Translations under genes and position numbers: made by a program
In this document: piece by piece, positions 1 through 10,559 of the stretch
Numbering within the stretch: position 1 is the stretch's first letter
Layout: every line of letters starts with the position of its first letter
Notes under the pieces: model-generated
Databases searched by the model: none
What the model was told of the DNA's origin: nothing
Seen by the model: only the letters and a program-made list of their open reading frames with translations
Assembly (NCBI GenBank): GCA_951799445.1
Contig: OX637287.1
Coordinates: 44,235,724 to 44,299,723, forward strand
Origin: Pseudisothecium myosuroides
Taxonomy: Eukaryota; Streptophyta; Bryopsida; Hypnales; Lembophyllaceae
Length of the DNA: 64,000 nt
Direction of reading: 5' to 3'

Positions 1-477
1 TTTGTTTCCGCAGAAAGTAGGATCCCCCCAACATTGAAAGTTCCTGACACGTTTTAAAAATCTGTTGTAGAATTCCATTTAGGGGGGGGATGGCTATGGG
101 TATGGGCCAGCTAACCAAATCCACTGCGAACTTGACAATCCAACGAGAAATTGCCTTTGCCCAACCAATGATCTATTTCACATTATAATTGAATTCCCCC
201 TAGGATCTAGGGACGAATTATACCTCCACCGGGGGCCGGAGAATTAAGTGGGTTAACCCTTAAATGTCGACACAGACACAACCATTCTATGGCCAATGGA
301 TGACAAAGAATCAAACTGTGTATGATAGAAATGCAACTATTCATCACCGGAATTTGTTGTGGAAAGGGAAGATCTTCCACAGTAGCTTGACTTCCAATCA
401 ACGCTTTTGCAATTTTTTAAGCCAATGATTCACACGGTAATGCAAAAGGATGATTTCAAGGGTCACCCCTTCGTCCT
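1..477. other. Intergenic, nothing supported
   Basis: AT-rich sequence. A TTAACCCTTAAATG string near 253 resembles the end of the TTAA element family described below, but no partner end was found, so no element is called. No gene is supported. Confidence 0.4.
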
Positions 478-1121
478 TTAACCCCTAAATGCCTGAGGCA
501 CCAAAATTTTGGTGTTGACAAAATTTTGAAGTTAAATAAAACCTAACTAAGTTGCTATTTTTGGTAGTTTATATTTTTGTAAAATTTTATTTTAAGTCTA
601 CTTTTAGTGTCAAGAATCCGATTTTCAAAATGATTGATTATGATTTTTCTATTCAAGATTTTGTGCAAGGGTACCCATTGCAATCTTGACTTTCCGTAGT
701 GTTGAGGGCTCTTAGAAATGCGCCTCAAATACACTAGATCTTGGAGGAAAAATCACATTAGAAATTCATTTAAAAAAATTGTAGACTAGATTTTGAGAAG
801 CCGTAAATTGATTGGGGTTATTCATGTTAGGCCCCTTAACCTCATATTTTTTTGGTGACCAACTTTTTAGATTTGATATGTAAAAAAGGAATGAAAGAAT
901 TTCTTAGTTTTAACACCGTCATGTTCAAACATTATAATCTTTGAATTCATAAGTGATATTCTTGTGTTTTCTTTTCCTATGTGATCTCTAACATGTCTAG
1001 TTTGAGTTTGTACGGTTACAATCTAAAAAAAGTGATACAATTTATCCAAATGTTGGCTTCTTGTTTGATTTAGAGCAAATTTTTAGAAGTTCAAAACAGG
1101 CCTCGGGCATTTAGGGGTTAA
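478..1121. mobile_element. TTAA-flanked piggyBac-like MITE, subfamily A, copy 1
   Basis: The element is bounded by TTAA at 478-481 and 1118-1121. Just inside are inverted ends: CCCCTAAATGCCTGAGGC on the left, and the complement of GGCATTTAGGGG preceded by CCTCG on the right. The interior of about 636 bp is AT-rich and has no coding capacity. A second full copy with the same ends and interior lies at 54252-54897, which shows this is a dispersed repeat and not a chance palindrome. A TTAA target duplication plus CCC-starting termini is the established signature of the piggyBac superfamily. The assignment to that superfamily is inference because no transposase is present in the window. Confidence 0.8.
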
Positions 1122-3473
1122 GGATTAACAATGTTATGCCGATAAAACTAAAACAATTTAATGCTAGGAACCATACTCAGACACGTACTGTACAAGGTCG
1201 GTTTTAGGGACGTGTTCCAGTGGCCCTCCCGGACTCCCAAGCACTGGTCACACAAATTCTCCCAGAAATGCGGTCATGTGGGCAATGCAGGAGTCCCGGA
1301 AAAGACAAACCACAATCCGACGAACAGAAAAACCAGACGAACAGAAACACGTCGATGAAGAATCAGCGGATGGATGAAGTTTCGAAATTAGTAAGTCAGT
1401 AAGTTACTAAGTAAAGTCCCATTGCTGTTCTCTTCGTTTCCGTGTGATCTGTCTCTTCCCTGCGTCTCTGTGTGCTTGGAGGAGCTCGCTTGCTGGCTCG
1501 CTGGCTCGCTGGCTCGCTGCCTCGCTCGTGCAGCTATGCTCCCTGGCGGCTCCGCATCTCCCCTCGCAATTCACCGCAGCAGTTTCCCCCCGCCATTAAA
1601 CTCTTCTTAAGGTCTTGCTTCTGTGGCCTCTTTTTTCCTCGCACGAATTGGTTGCGTCTGCCGAAAGTTCTCCTTGTATGGTGGTGTTTATGCGTTTGTT
1701 GGAGAGGACGAAGTTAGGTCTTGTTTTGTTGCCCTTGTCCTTTTGATGAGACAATGGATAATTTCGATTCTTTTGTTAATGTTTATTTTTATTTTATTTT
1801 TTATTATTTGGGGATTGTGTTAATATCGAGGGAATATGATATTTGCTGGAAACGAGGGAGCGATGTTTGGTACGGGGGATTTGGTGGACGTTATGCAGGG
1901 GGTGGTTTGTGTAAGGCAATTGAGGTTTTTTTTGGCTCTGTTTGGGAATTGTGAGAAGCTGGAGGCTTTTGAGCGTCGTCCTGTCTTCTGAAGGCTATGG
2001 CGCTAGTGTGCCATTGAAGGGGATTGTTTTCCTAGAGGTATTGGCAGTGTAGGTTTTGTTGGATGTGATGACATCGGCGCGTTTTGTTAGGTTCTAGATG
2101 CGCTGGTTTGAAGGTGTGTTTGTGGCCTTGAGGGAAACTCGTTGCTTTTGGTTGACCGGTGGTGATAAGGGTTTGAGGGCGGGACTTTGGGAGGTCGGGA
2201 GCTATGTCGCCCGTGTTGTGTGAAGAGGTCGTCGGATAGCACCACGCCGTCTGTTTCTTTTGGCCTGTGGATCGGTTCCGGGGATTGCGATGTAGTTTGT
2301 CTGTATCTGACCTAGTCTTGGCTAAAAATCATGTGTGGCGTGAGAGCCTTGCAAGAAGAGGTTTCAAGTACTTGAGGGGGATCACCTGAACGAGAAATTG
2401 TGGCTAATTCCAGTAATTGTGGCTAATTCCGGGATTTCTTTGTTTATGTGTGTGTAGTGGATGCTGTCCATAGTGGTCGGGCCGAAGCGTTCTGTTGTCG
2501 CAAAGTTGGTTCTCCGCAGACGACGAACTGTGCAGGCGATGGTGGTGGCAGGGATTACTCTTTCTTTCTTGAATTAGTCTGAGTTGTTCCAAGTGCTTCC
2601 TTCTAGACCGTTGCAGGAATTGAAATTTGTCCAGAAGCGGCTTGTGGACATGTTGTGATTTTAAGTTCAGCACAATTGAAGCCAATTCAGGTACATGTTT
2701 CACTTTCGTGCATGTCTTCTTGCTGTTGAGGCGTTTTAAATCTTCTAAAAGGATACTCTAATATGAACATGGATACCTCATAATACTCGGTATGCATGCT
2801 GATGCCATGCCCACGGTGCCATTTCTGTGTTGTGGTTGCAGGTTTTACCATATCTGAAGGATTCACTTGGACTCTGGCGATTTAGCGTTATGACGTGAAA
2901 GATATGAAAATTGGCTTCAACTTTCTTGCAATCGCTTTGACACGGATGTGACCTACTACTGGATATTATGCTTAGAAAATGCAGAGGACTATTTTGCGAC
3001 TTCTTGGCAGGTCAGTCTTCGATCCACAAGAAGAGACTGTCTGAGAAGTTATGAAGTTTAGCTTGTCTAATTGCTTTAAACGCGCATGGTTGGAAGAAAG
3101 CCGATGGTACTATTGAGAAGCACATAATTATCTGGAGATTTTGGACGCCATTTTGGACACCACTTTCGTCATCGGCGATGGTTTGAAGGAGCAACATGTT
3201 CCCGATTGTGGCACATTTTGACTAGTGTATCATCTGCAGTGAGGGGGATGAAGTTCGAAGCATGCACAGGGGTGTTGAAATAATGTATATGTTCGACAAT
3301 GGCCTGCTTTGCAGGATCTGTAGCACCTCAGAGAATCACGTGTGCAACAATCAGCCATCACATTCCAACCTAGAGGGGTAAAGTTAGGCACCACGGCGGC
3401 GATACCTGTCCCGGGTCTTTGGGACGAGGGGGTCAATTTCACTGAAAGAGAAAAGGAGAGGGTGTGCACTCAG
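1122..3473 (+). other. Probable promoter and 5' leader of the RING gene
   Basis: From about 1420 the sequence becomes CT-rich, as is typical of moss 5' leaders, and then gives way to T-rich and GT-rich sequence resembling leader introns. An imperfect 8-bp repeat (GGCTCGCT) occurs four to five times at about 1490-1532. Candidate splice acceptors followed by a purine occur near 3239 and 3314. No convincing coding exon that would supply an initiator ATG to the RING gene was found here. Several short open frames exist in this stretch, but none shows family resemblance. Confidence 0.4.
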
Positions 3474-5620
3474 GCAGCCAAAACGGGGTCCCTTTGCTGT
3501 GTGGCCGCAAGGCCACATGGATCGTCCGAGAATGCGCACAATTGGTCAAATACAGGCGATAAACCTCGCTGGCACTCAAATGAGGGATATGTGCCAACGT
3601 TTTCGAGCTCTCACTTGGATCAATCTCAAGCTGAAGAGTACCTGGGTACTTCGTCCCGAACGTTTCCTACTCATAGAAGATCTTTGTCCTCAAGTGGTCG
3701 CGGGAGTAGAAGCTGGAGGAGGGTAGATGGCTCTAGACTTTACAATCATTACCGTACACCATCTGGGAGTATGTACGGTGGAAGTCCCAACAATTTTATA
3801 TGGAATCCTCTTGCTTCATCCAGCCATCGTATTGCTGATTCGATGACAGCTGAATCAGGTACATGAATGCTCCGTTCTTTGCTGACGGCAATTCCATCTT
3901 TCGTGGATAATTACTTTGGTCACAATTCTTTGAGATAACCCGAAGAATAGATGATCCGAGTTGCCTTTTGCTGGAATTGTATTCTTGACTGCTTAACTTT
4001 CAATTTATATTTCAAAGACAATCCATGCGATCTGAGAATTTGAGACCTGTTTTCACCGCAGAATTAGCAGACAGCCCTTCAAATATGATATCTTCTTCCA
4101 AATCGGTAAGTGCCGTCGTTCAATGTAATTAATTTCATGCCTCTATATCGCCTTACCACCCAAAGTCTTATCTATTATTGTTGTTGATGAACTCTGTGGT
4201 CTCTAGGGACGTGTATCCGATGGGTTTCTATTTGTATGGAGTACTTCACACCTGTTCGATAAAGCTAAGTTAGGGGAGTCGTCCCTTAAAAAAAAATCTT
4301 TGGAGCGATCTGCTTTGTTCTCATCTGTGGACGCGGAAGTTATAACGTTTCTATGTTCTCATCCTATATAATCTGCAGGAACACTCCTTTGCCCGCCCAC
4401 CTGCAATTCCAAACAAATCCGAGATCACTTCATCGCCATTTACCAATGCCATGAAACCCCCTCCTCACTCAGAATCTGTTCCTCCATCCCCTTCTCAGGT
4501 GGACGATTCTCTAGTATCTAAACCCTCATTTCTGGTGCCTAGCAATCCTTCACGGAGAGAACATTATGAAGGACGGTTCCCCCCGGTTGGTCCAGGTCGA
4601 ATGGCTTCCTTAGATGGGAGGTTTTCTTTCCATCGATCAAACTCTAGTCGAAGTTCCAGTGCAGGGGGAAGCTCTGACTGGTCATCATACCATGGATTCA
4701 TGGAAGCGGGTCCCGACGCTCGGCAGGAATGGTTAAGGATGACAAATGTCACGAGTCCATCTGACTACAGCTGGGGCTCGAATCGAGAGGCGTATGACAG
4801 AGGCTCAGGTCAGATGTGTATGGAGAAAATCATCGCCGGTGGTTCCCAGTCGTCCTCACCTAGCCCGCGACCCGAGGTAGCCCTTTTCTTGCTGTTCTTG
4901 GAATGTGTATCTTACATTAATTGTTTGTCTGTGAATTTGAGCGGGGTGATGATCTTGATCTGTATCGCAAATGGATGTAGTCTCTTAAAATCCTGGCTGT
5001 GTAATTCATGATATCTTGAGGTTTGTTGTCAATACCAATCAATTTTGTGTTGGAAACTGTCCTAGAAGCGAAAGGTGACACGTACACGAATATAAACAGG
5101 TTGTCTCTTACAACGTTGCAGAAGATTGATAGATAGTTTTCACATCAAATGGATCGTTTAATACAATATATTCTAGCGTGAGAGCGAGTTTTGCTCTCTT
5201 CTCACGTCCTCCAGCTGCGCGGTTTTTATGCAGACTTGTAGTATATGTTCGCGTTCGGTCACGCAACGATCGCCATGGGCCCCCTCGCGTGTCATGGGCT
5301 TTCACGAATGCAATGTAGTGGGAGTGTTGGTTTGTGGTCACACCTACCACACTGAGTGCCTCGACCAAATTACTCCTGAAAGCTCTCGCCAAGACCCAGC
5401 TTGCCCGCGCTGCAGCAACAGCTCTTCTGAGAAGGTTGTCGCAAAGAAACCAGTTGTATCTCTGCCTCCGACTCTCAAAGCTGGGACTGTACGAGGAAGC
5501 AGCTTCATGAGCAGGCCAAGCCCGAGGAACAAATTGTCCAGGATTGGAGTGCTGGATGACTCCGTCAGTTTGGGCAAGCCGAGGTTCCCCACAAGTTCTC
5601 CAGGGGAACCTTCCCCTTGA
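3474..5620 (+). CDS. RING-finger protein (putative E3 ubiquitin ligase), 4 coding exons seen
   Basis: Putative E3 ubiquitin ligase of a plant RING family whose members begin with MGSxCCVAAR. Coding exons, in consistent phase: about 3474-3858, 4062-4105, 4379-4876 and 5234-5620 (TGA stop). The last exon carries the RING. Metal ligands are CSIC, then CGHTYHTEC after about 30 residues, then CPRC, giving C-x2-C, C-x-H-x2-H-x2-C and C-x2-C. The middle exons are Ser/Pro-rich and low complexity, as in the family. The first exon has GSLCCVAARPHG, the family's N-terminal signature, but the codon where relatives have the start ATG is ACG (3483-3485). No in-frame ATG lies between an upstream stop (3321) and the far end of that exon, so the true start is unresolved. 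It may come from an upstream exon spliced to the acceptor ending at 3473. The RING call is strong; the 5' end is weak. Confidence 0.8.
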
Positions 5621-6189
5621 CCATTTCCTTCTGGAGGCTATCAAAATTGGGATAGACTGGTGACATGTACATGGTTCATCCCTGAAGGCCTGAACAGGTG
5701 AATGCAAAAATCTTTCCCTCTGGAGGTTTGGAGCGATGGAGTTGGAATGCCGACTCTTCTCATTCTCTTGGAGTAACAGGCTGCTGCGTCCACCTGGATT
5801 TAGTCGTATAATGATATTCTGAACATCTTGACCCGCTTGTTCTTCATGGATGTTGACTAGGCTCGTGTGTATGTCCGTGCGTCCGAAGTGTGCATGCAGC
5901 ACTTGTTCATACGGGGAACTAGAGTTGGTGGCCAAATTTCAGCGGAGAAGTCTTCCTTGAGGGTTGGTGAAAGAGGTTCATGCTTTTCCCTTCATACCGT
6001 TTCGTGACCAAGTTCCAATTCATGTATCTCGGTGCTTTCTGAATTGGAATGTTGGCGATCATCAGGAGAGGTGGGCTTTTTGTCAAGAAATCTCGCCATC
6101 GCTGGTCATCAGTTTCAGCTTGTTACAACCATCATTAGGGGCAGGCAACGTCTATTGGGTTTGTCAAGTTGTAGTTATGGAGAGTTCGT
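5621..6189 (+). other. Probable 3' UTR and intergenic spacer
   Basis: Non-coding sequence following the RING gene stop codon. A long open frame runs antisense through 5108-5935 across the RING exon, but it has no family resemblance and is treated as a shadow. Nothing else is supported before the duplicated block begins at about 6190. Confidence 0.4.
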
Positions 6190-6225
6190 AATGGAGAAAA
6201 TGTCTCAGAACTGAGAGCTCCAACG

Positions 6226-6480
6226 ATGTTCCACAACCAGGACACAATAAGGTCCTTTGCAAAAGTGATCATGTTAGGTGTGATGTATATATTGACCCTG
6301 ATTACTGAGCTGGGCATGGCATTCTTCTCGATTTCGCCATTTGCTTTCACGTGTACCATATTCTTTACATTCTGTAAATACGATGGCATGGTGGCGAGAA
6401 CCAAATTCTGTTGACAATCCAAGCCTTACTCTGGTTCGTCTGTTGCTATCGCATTTTGAATTGGATTGACCCTCTCTTGT
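6226..6480 (+). pseudogene. Disrupted hydrophobic reading frame (copy A)
   Basis: An open frame beginning MFHNQDTIRSFAK encodes two hydrophobic stretches (LGVMYILTLI and MAFFSISPFAFTCTIFF). The counterpart at 12271-12693 stays open for about 80 residues more. In copy A one extra T after the FC codons (ctgttgac against ctgtgac) shifts the frame, which ends at 6414. No family is recognised. Differences between the copies are about equally silent and replacing, so coding constraint is not shown. The antisense strand is also open here. Confidence 0.3.
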
Positions 6481-7069
6481 TCTTTGTCATCAGCGCATCC
6501 CCGTCGCCTTGGAATACCATAATACAGTTAGTAACAGATATGTCCAGGTAACCGGAGATTTTGGACTCAATAGTTGCACTTAAAATGTTGAGATTTTGTG
6601 CTCAATTCTCAACCCAAGGTACCTTCAAAAGAAGGTATGTACTATTCCTAGTCAGTCTCAAGGGTTAATCGTGAAACCTGGAACGAACAGACTCTTTGCC
6701 AACCTGTCATTTACACCAGCCTGAAACTGGTTGGAGTTCTTTCAGCCTCTGTTTTGAGCAATATCTTGTTTGAAAGCTACTCACAACGTTATAATAAGCC
6801 TCTTGACTCAATACCCGGTGCTCAGCGAATTTGACAGGAAATATGACAGCAGACTAAGTGGAGCAAACTTATATATGATTTTTGCTCATTTTTGGGTCAA
6901 ATCAGGTGAGTAATAATTTGTTGTAAAGCTACGAACAATGCACTTCTACCAAGGAACAACCCATATTCTGATTTTGAGTATTGAGATAGCAGCGATAAGC
7001 ACTTCCACTCGAAATTCCAGTTTGAGCGGAGGATCCAATCGAATTTGCGGGAGAACATGAATTAGAGAG

Positions 7070-7830
7070 CATCGAAATGATTCTAAATAGAAAACTGCTT
7101 ACAAAATTCAAAGTCAGCAGGAGACAATCCGAGGAGTCTTGGAGAAGATCACCACTGTAGAACATGAGAAACACCCTAAACCCTAGTTTGAAAGGAACCA
7201 AACCCCTAATTCGAAAGCAACCAAATCGAAGTCTGGACCGCTGGTTTGTGTAACAAATTTGTGACTCCAAATTAAAAGGGCTTCCCATTGCAATTGAAGA
7301 GAGGCCAAAGGAGATTACCAACCGTTCATTGAAACTCTGAATCCAAAATGATCAAAGTACAAAACTGCTTACAAAATTCAACGTCGATTGATCGTTCACA
7401 TTATGGAGACTATCCGAAAACTCTCGAGAGCGACAGAAACGCCCTAAACCCTAATTTGAAAGTAGCCAAAACAACTCGTGACAATGCTGAATTGCAGTGC
7501 AAAATTGCAACTCCAAATTCACTACATGGCACTTGATAGGCTTTCCGTTGCAACTGAAGAGAGACCACAGGAGACTGTGGACCGTTCATTGAAACTCTGA
7601 ATCCAATTCATCAAAGTAGGAAGCCGCTAACAACATTCAATGTCAACTCGATTGTTCACATGATAAATACAATTCGAGAACTCTTTGAGAGCGAGAGAAA
7701 CGCTCTAAACCCTAATTTGAAAGTAGCCAAAACAACTCGTGACAGTGCTGGTTTCAAATTTGCAAATCCAGATTCACGACATGGCACTTGACAGGCTTCC
7801 CGTTGCAAGTGAAGAGAGGCCACAGGAGAT
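7070..7830. repeat. Tandem repeat of about 260 bp, three units, each with a telobox
   Basis: Three diverged units begin near 7070, 7330 and 7590. Each runs through AAACTGCTTACAAAATTCAA or a variant, then CCTAAACCCTA (7174, 7443 and 7705), then TTTGAAAGTAGCC or a variant, and ends with the gttgcaa...gaagagaggccacagga segment that abuts the BolA stop codon. The array lies 3' of the minus-strand BolA gene, so it looks like reiteration of that gene's 3' region. The equivalent place in copy B (13190-13640) holds about two units. Confidence 0.8.
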
Positions 7831-7834
7831 CGTT

Positions 7835-8224
7835 CTAGGGTTTGGGAGCAACCTCAGCTGGCGTTTTGGTATTGAGAGAGAGCGCATGAACGCCACCATG
7901 CTGAAGCTCCTCCTGGAGCAAATCGTACACCAGCCGATGGCGTTTCAGCAAACTCCGACCGTGGAACTGCTCCGACACCACCGTCACGTTGAAATGCGTC
8001 TCGGAGGAACCTTGGGGAGCGCCGGCGTGGCCCGCGTGTTGGTGGGAGACGTCCTCCACCTCCAGCAGCACCGGCGCCAAGCCTTCCGTCAACTTCTTCT
8101 CAATCACGACTTTCTTCTTCATGGGTGTAGTCCCGGCCATCGACATTGAGGCAAACTGCGACGAAGCAACCTGCAAGCTCTTCAACAACACATTATTGCC
8201 GCGACACGGCAACCACTTCTGCAT
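7835..8224 (-). CDS. BolA family protein, copy A (129 aa)
   Basis: BolA proteins partner with monothiol CGFS glutaredoxins and act in iron-sulphur cluster handling and redox signalling in plastids, mitochondria or cytosol. The single exon runs from an ATG (complement of 8222-8224) to TAG (complement of 7835-7837). After a 30-residue leader (MQKWLPCRGNN..., basic and Ser-rich, possibly organellar) the whole BolA fold is present: KKVVIEKKLTEGLAPVLLEV, EDVSHQHAGHAG, ETHFNVTVVSEQF, then SLLKRHRLVYDLLQEEL and HALSLNTKTPAE. The HAGH and ETHF histidine motifs and the helix-turn KRHRLVY motif are intact. The second copy at 13647-14036 differs by only two residues (S/R and M/T in the leader), with about seven silent changes, which indicates purifying selection on both. 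It is divergent from Lhcb3, 641 bp apart. An alternative start is the internal MSMAGTT. Confidence 0.93.
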   Translation of the reverse strand: MQKWLPCRGNNVLLKSLQVASSQFASMSMAGTTPMKKKVVIEKKLTEGLAPVLLEVEDVSHQHAGHAGAPQGSSETHFNVTVVSEQFHGRSLLKRHRLVYDLLQEELQHGGVHALSLNTKTPAEVAPKP

Positions 8225-8387
8225 GGACAAAGCCGGAGCCTCCGAAGCTCCAAGTCCTGAAAATCCTCACCACAATCACAAATCTATGTAACCTGCACTA
8301 AGGTAACAATCGTACTCTTTGGCGCTCATAGCAACGTGTACGTTTGTAGCAATTACCCATAAAATGATCACATCGGATGTAGCAAGT

Positions 8388-8462
8388 GGTTGGAAACTTG
8401 GAAATGAATGCTGATGACCATCAGCATGAATTTCATGCCCTGGAATGCTGACTTTGCCTTGG
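8388..8462 (+). pseudogene. Fragment of nuclease-gene exon 2
   Basis: The stretch ggttggaaa, aatgctg, then ccatcagcat, aatttcatgccctggaatgc and tttgcct matches 15045-15119, the part of exon 2 of the endonuclease I-type gene that encodes its hydrophobic segment and cleavage region. Exon 1 and intron 1 of that gene are missing between the BolA promoter and this fragment. It is a dead remnant showing that the duplication once included the nuclease gene. It now sits in the 5' region of Lhcb3. Confidence 0.8.
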
Positions 8463-8865
8463 GGTGAAATAAGAGTTTCCAGAACCGAGATGATACCGGG
8501 ATTAACTTACAGTGACACCCACGCCCAATGGGCCTTGCAAAGAGTCTGCGAAACTCCAAGTCTTTTCGAAAGTCGAATCTGTCCGCTAGTGGACGAGACC
8601 TCCCAACGTCCGTCGACGAGCCGCTCCGAACTTCCGTCCGTCGCCATCCCACCTTATCCAATGAAGCCCCATGCTGCCAATCGCTGCCCATCGCCCTTGT
8701 CTTTCCGATCGTGTCCGACGATTCTCTTCCATGCCTGCGGCTCCTACTGCACTTCTTCCCTTAAGCTTACATTCCCTCTGTCCTTCAGAACATTACCCAC
8801 TCCTCCTCTCCCAACAAGCACTCACTCTTCTGTCGATTGCATTTTCCGCTTCATCGAGATCCACC
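8463..8865 (+). promoter_or_regulatory. Lhcb3 promoter and 5' leader
   Basis: This region lies between the nuclease-exon remnant and the Lhcb3 ATG and is shared with the divergent BolA gene. At 8652-8662 it has CCTTATCCAAT, which reads on the complement as an ATTGG/CCAAT box fused to GATAAGG, an I-box-type element. GATA/I-box and CCAAT motifs are well known in light-regulated LHC promoters. The motif is seen directly; its function is inference. CT-rich leader sequence follows up to the start codon. Confidence 0.45.
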
Positions 8866-10307
8866 ATGGCCGCCATGGCGACCACCGCATGCGCTTCCAC
8901 CGCTTTGGCCGGCCAGGCCCTGCTGCTGCAACCCGCCAACGAGCTCGTGCGCAAGGTGGGCACCAGCCAGGCCCGCGTCACCATGCGCAAGGCCGGGGGA
9001 TCCGGAAGCTACTGGTACCTACCTTCCACTCTCTTCCAATTTGCCTTTCTTATTAGCCTGTTGTCACTTCTTCACTTGGAGAATTGCGGTCCGTGTTTTG
9101 TGACAATGGTGTTCTGGTTGGGGCATGCAGGTATGGTCCCGACAGACCTCAGTTCTTGGGTCCGTTCTCGGCCGCCACGCCCTCGTATTTGAAGGGGGAG
9201 TTTCCGGGGGACTATGGATGGGACACTGCTGGACTCTCGGCGGATCCTGAGTCGTTCGCGCGGAACCGGGCACTTGAGGTACATAATGCTGTGAATTGGG
9301 GAATGGTCGAGGGAGGGGTTGGGATTGGGATGCTTATGGAGTAGGATGGCTGAGAGGAGAGGCTTTGTGCAGCTTGGTGAAGACAATGTGGTTTGTTTGG
9401 TGTGCATGCGGGTGTGAGTTAGTACCTGTTGCGAGGTTTGCATGCGTGTTTTGGTCTAGTTTTGGTTTTAGTTTTAGTTTTTGAATGTCAACTTGGAGTG
9501 GTTTGATGTCACATTTGCGTCTGATGATGCCATACTTCGCATTTTTGACAATGTGGCACAGTCGATGTCAATGTGAGATGCTTAAGAATCTTCCTTCAGA
9601 GAAGGTCACGGGAAGGTCACGAGTGTGATGGCTATTGCATTTGAAAGTGTTTCTGAAATGATGCTGTTGGCATAGATTGCACGTGTGACAATTCGGCACA
9701 GTCGATGTCAATGTGGTATGCTTTGGAATCTTCTTTAAGAGACAAGTCACAAGTGCGATGGCTATGGCGCCTGAATTTTTTGGAATTGGTGTTGCAGGTG
9801 ATCCACTCGAGGTGGGCAATGTTGGGCGCGCTGGGCTGCATTTTCCCTGAGATTATCCAGAAATACTCTCGCGTCAACTTGAAGGAGCCCGTGTGGTTCA
9901 AGGCTGGTGCTCAGATCTTTAGCGAGGGCGGCTTGGACTACCTCGGAAACCCCAATCTCGTCCACGCACAGAGCATCCTTGCTATATGGGCTGTGCAGGT
10001 GCTGCTCATGGGCGGCGCGGAAGCCTACCGAACAAGCGGTCTCTCCGGTGTGGGTGAGGGCGGTGACCTTTACCCCGGAGGCAAGTACTTCGACCCCTTG
10101 GGTTTGGCTGATGACCCCGAGACGCTGGCGGAGTTGAAGGTGAAGGAGCTCAAGAATGGACGTCTGGCTATGTTCTCCATGTTTGGATTCTTCGTGCAGG
10201 CCATTGTGACTGGAAAGGGCCCACTGGAGAATTTGTTGGACCATTTATCGAACCCGGTGGCCAACAACGCCTGGGCTTACGCTACGAACTTCACACCTGG
10301 CGGCTAG
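8866..10307 (+). CDS. Lhcb3: Light-harvesting chlorophyll a/b protein Lhcb3 (LHCII type III), 268 aa
   Basis: Chloroplast-encoded-elsewhere antenna subunit: it binds chlorophyll a/b in LHCII trimers of photosystem II in the thylakoid membrane. Exons: 8866-9014, 9131-9278 and 9798-10307 (TAG), with GT-AG introns and exact phase. A Ser/Ala-rich transit peptide (residues 1 to about 40, [17 protein letters not shown]...) precedes [32 protein letters not shown] and the first helix [15 protein letters not shown] (about 99-113, Glu/Arg ligand pair). The third helix [20 protein letters not shown] (about 210-230) and [10 protein letters not shown] follow. Type III rather than I/II is indicated by [20 protein letters not shown], the [20 protein letters not shown] loop, and the lack of the phosphorylated N-terminal Thr segment of Lhcb1/2. 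No break or missing ligand was noticed. Confidence 0.96.
9531..9778. repeat. Diverged tandem duplication inside Lhcb3 intron 2
   Basis: Intron 2 contains two copies, about 150 bp apart, of a segment built on ggcacagtcgatgtcaatgt, then atgctt, gaatctt, gtcac and gtgcgatggctat. They lie at about 9545-9640 and 9695-9770. The repeat makes intron 2 (519 bp) much longer than intron 1 (116 bp). Confidence 0.8.
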
Positions 10308-10559
10308 ATGGTTGCGGGGATTGTACAACATGTGGCCTTATGTTTCTGTAGCTGCTATTCGTGCTGTTCGTTCTATTATGTAAATTTCGAGCCCATCAGT
10401 AAAGCAGACCCTCATTCACGGAATCACTTGTGTTGGTGTCAACTTTGAATGGAAGGACTTCTTTTTTCCGGTTTCTGATTCTTTGCTGTGTTCATTAGCT
10501 GGATCATTAGCACTTCAGTCGATATCCTTTGTCAACTTCTGCAGGAAGAATTGCGTTTG

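Larger units (their letters stand above)
6190..8462. repeat. Segmental duplication, copy A
   Basis: This block matches 12236-14173 over most of its length. Near-identical stretches include 6190-6425 with 12238-12470, 6770-7120 with 12890-13240, and 7800-8358 with 13625-14172. It then continues at 8383-8462 with a piece matching 15045-15119 (exon 2 of the nuclease gene). Copy A has three units of a roughly 260-bp tandem repeat where copy B has about two. Copies A and B are in direct orientation, and Lhcb3 lies between them. Confidence 0.9.

Noticed and set aside
5108..5935. A 275-codon open frame on the minus strand
   Set aside because: It runs antisense through the RING exon and has no recognisable domain; its length follows from the codon composition of the real exon.
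6135..6422. Minus-strand frame in the duplicated block, also open in copy B
   Set aside because: It stays open in both copies but shows no recognised family, and both strands are open here; too weak to call a gene.
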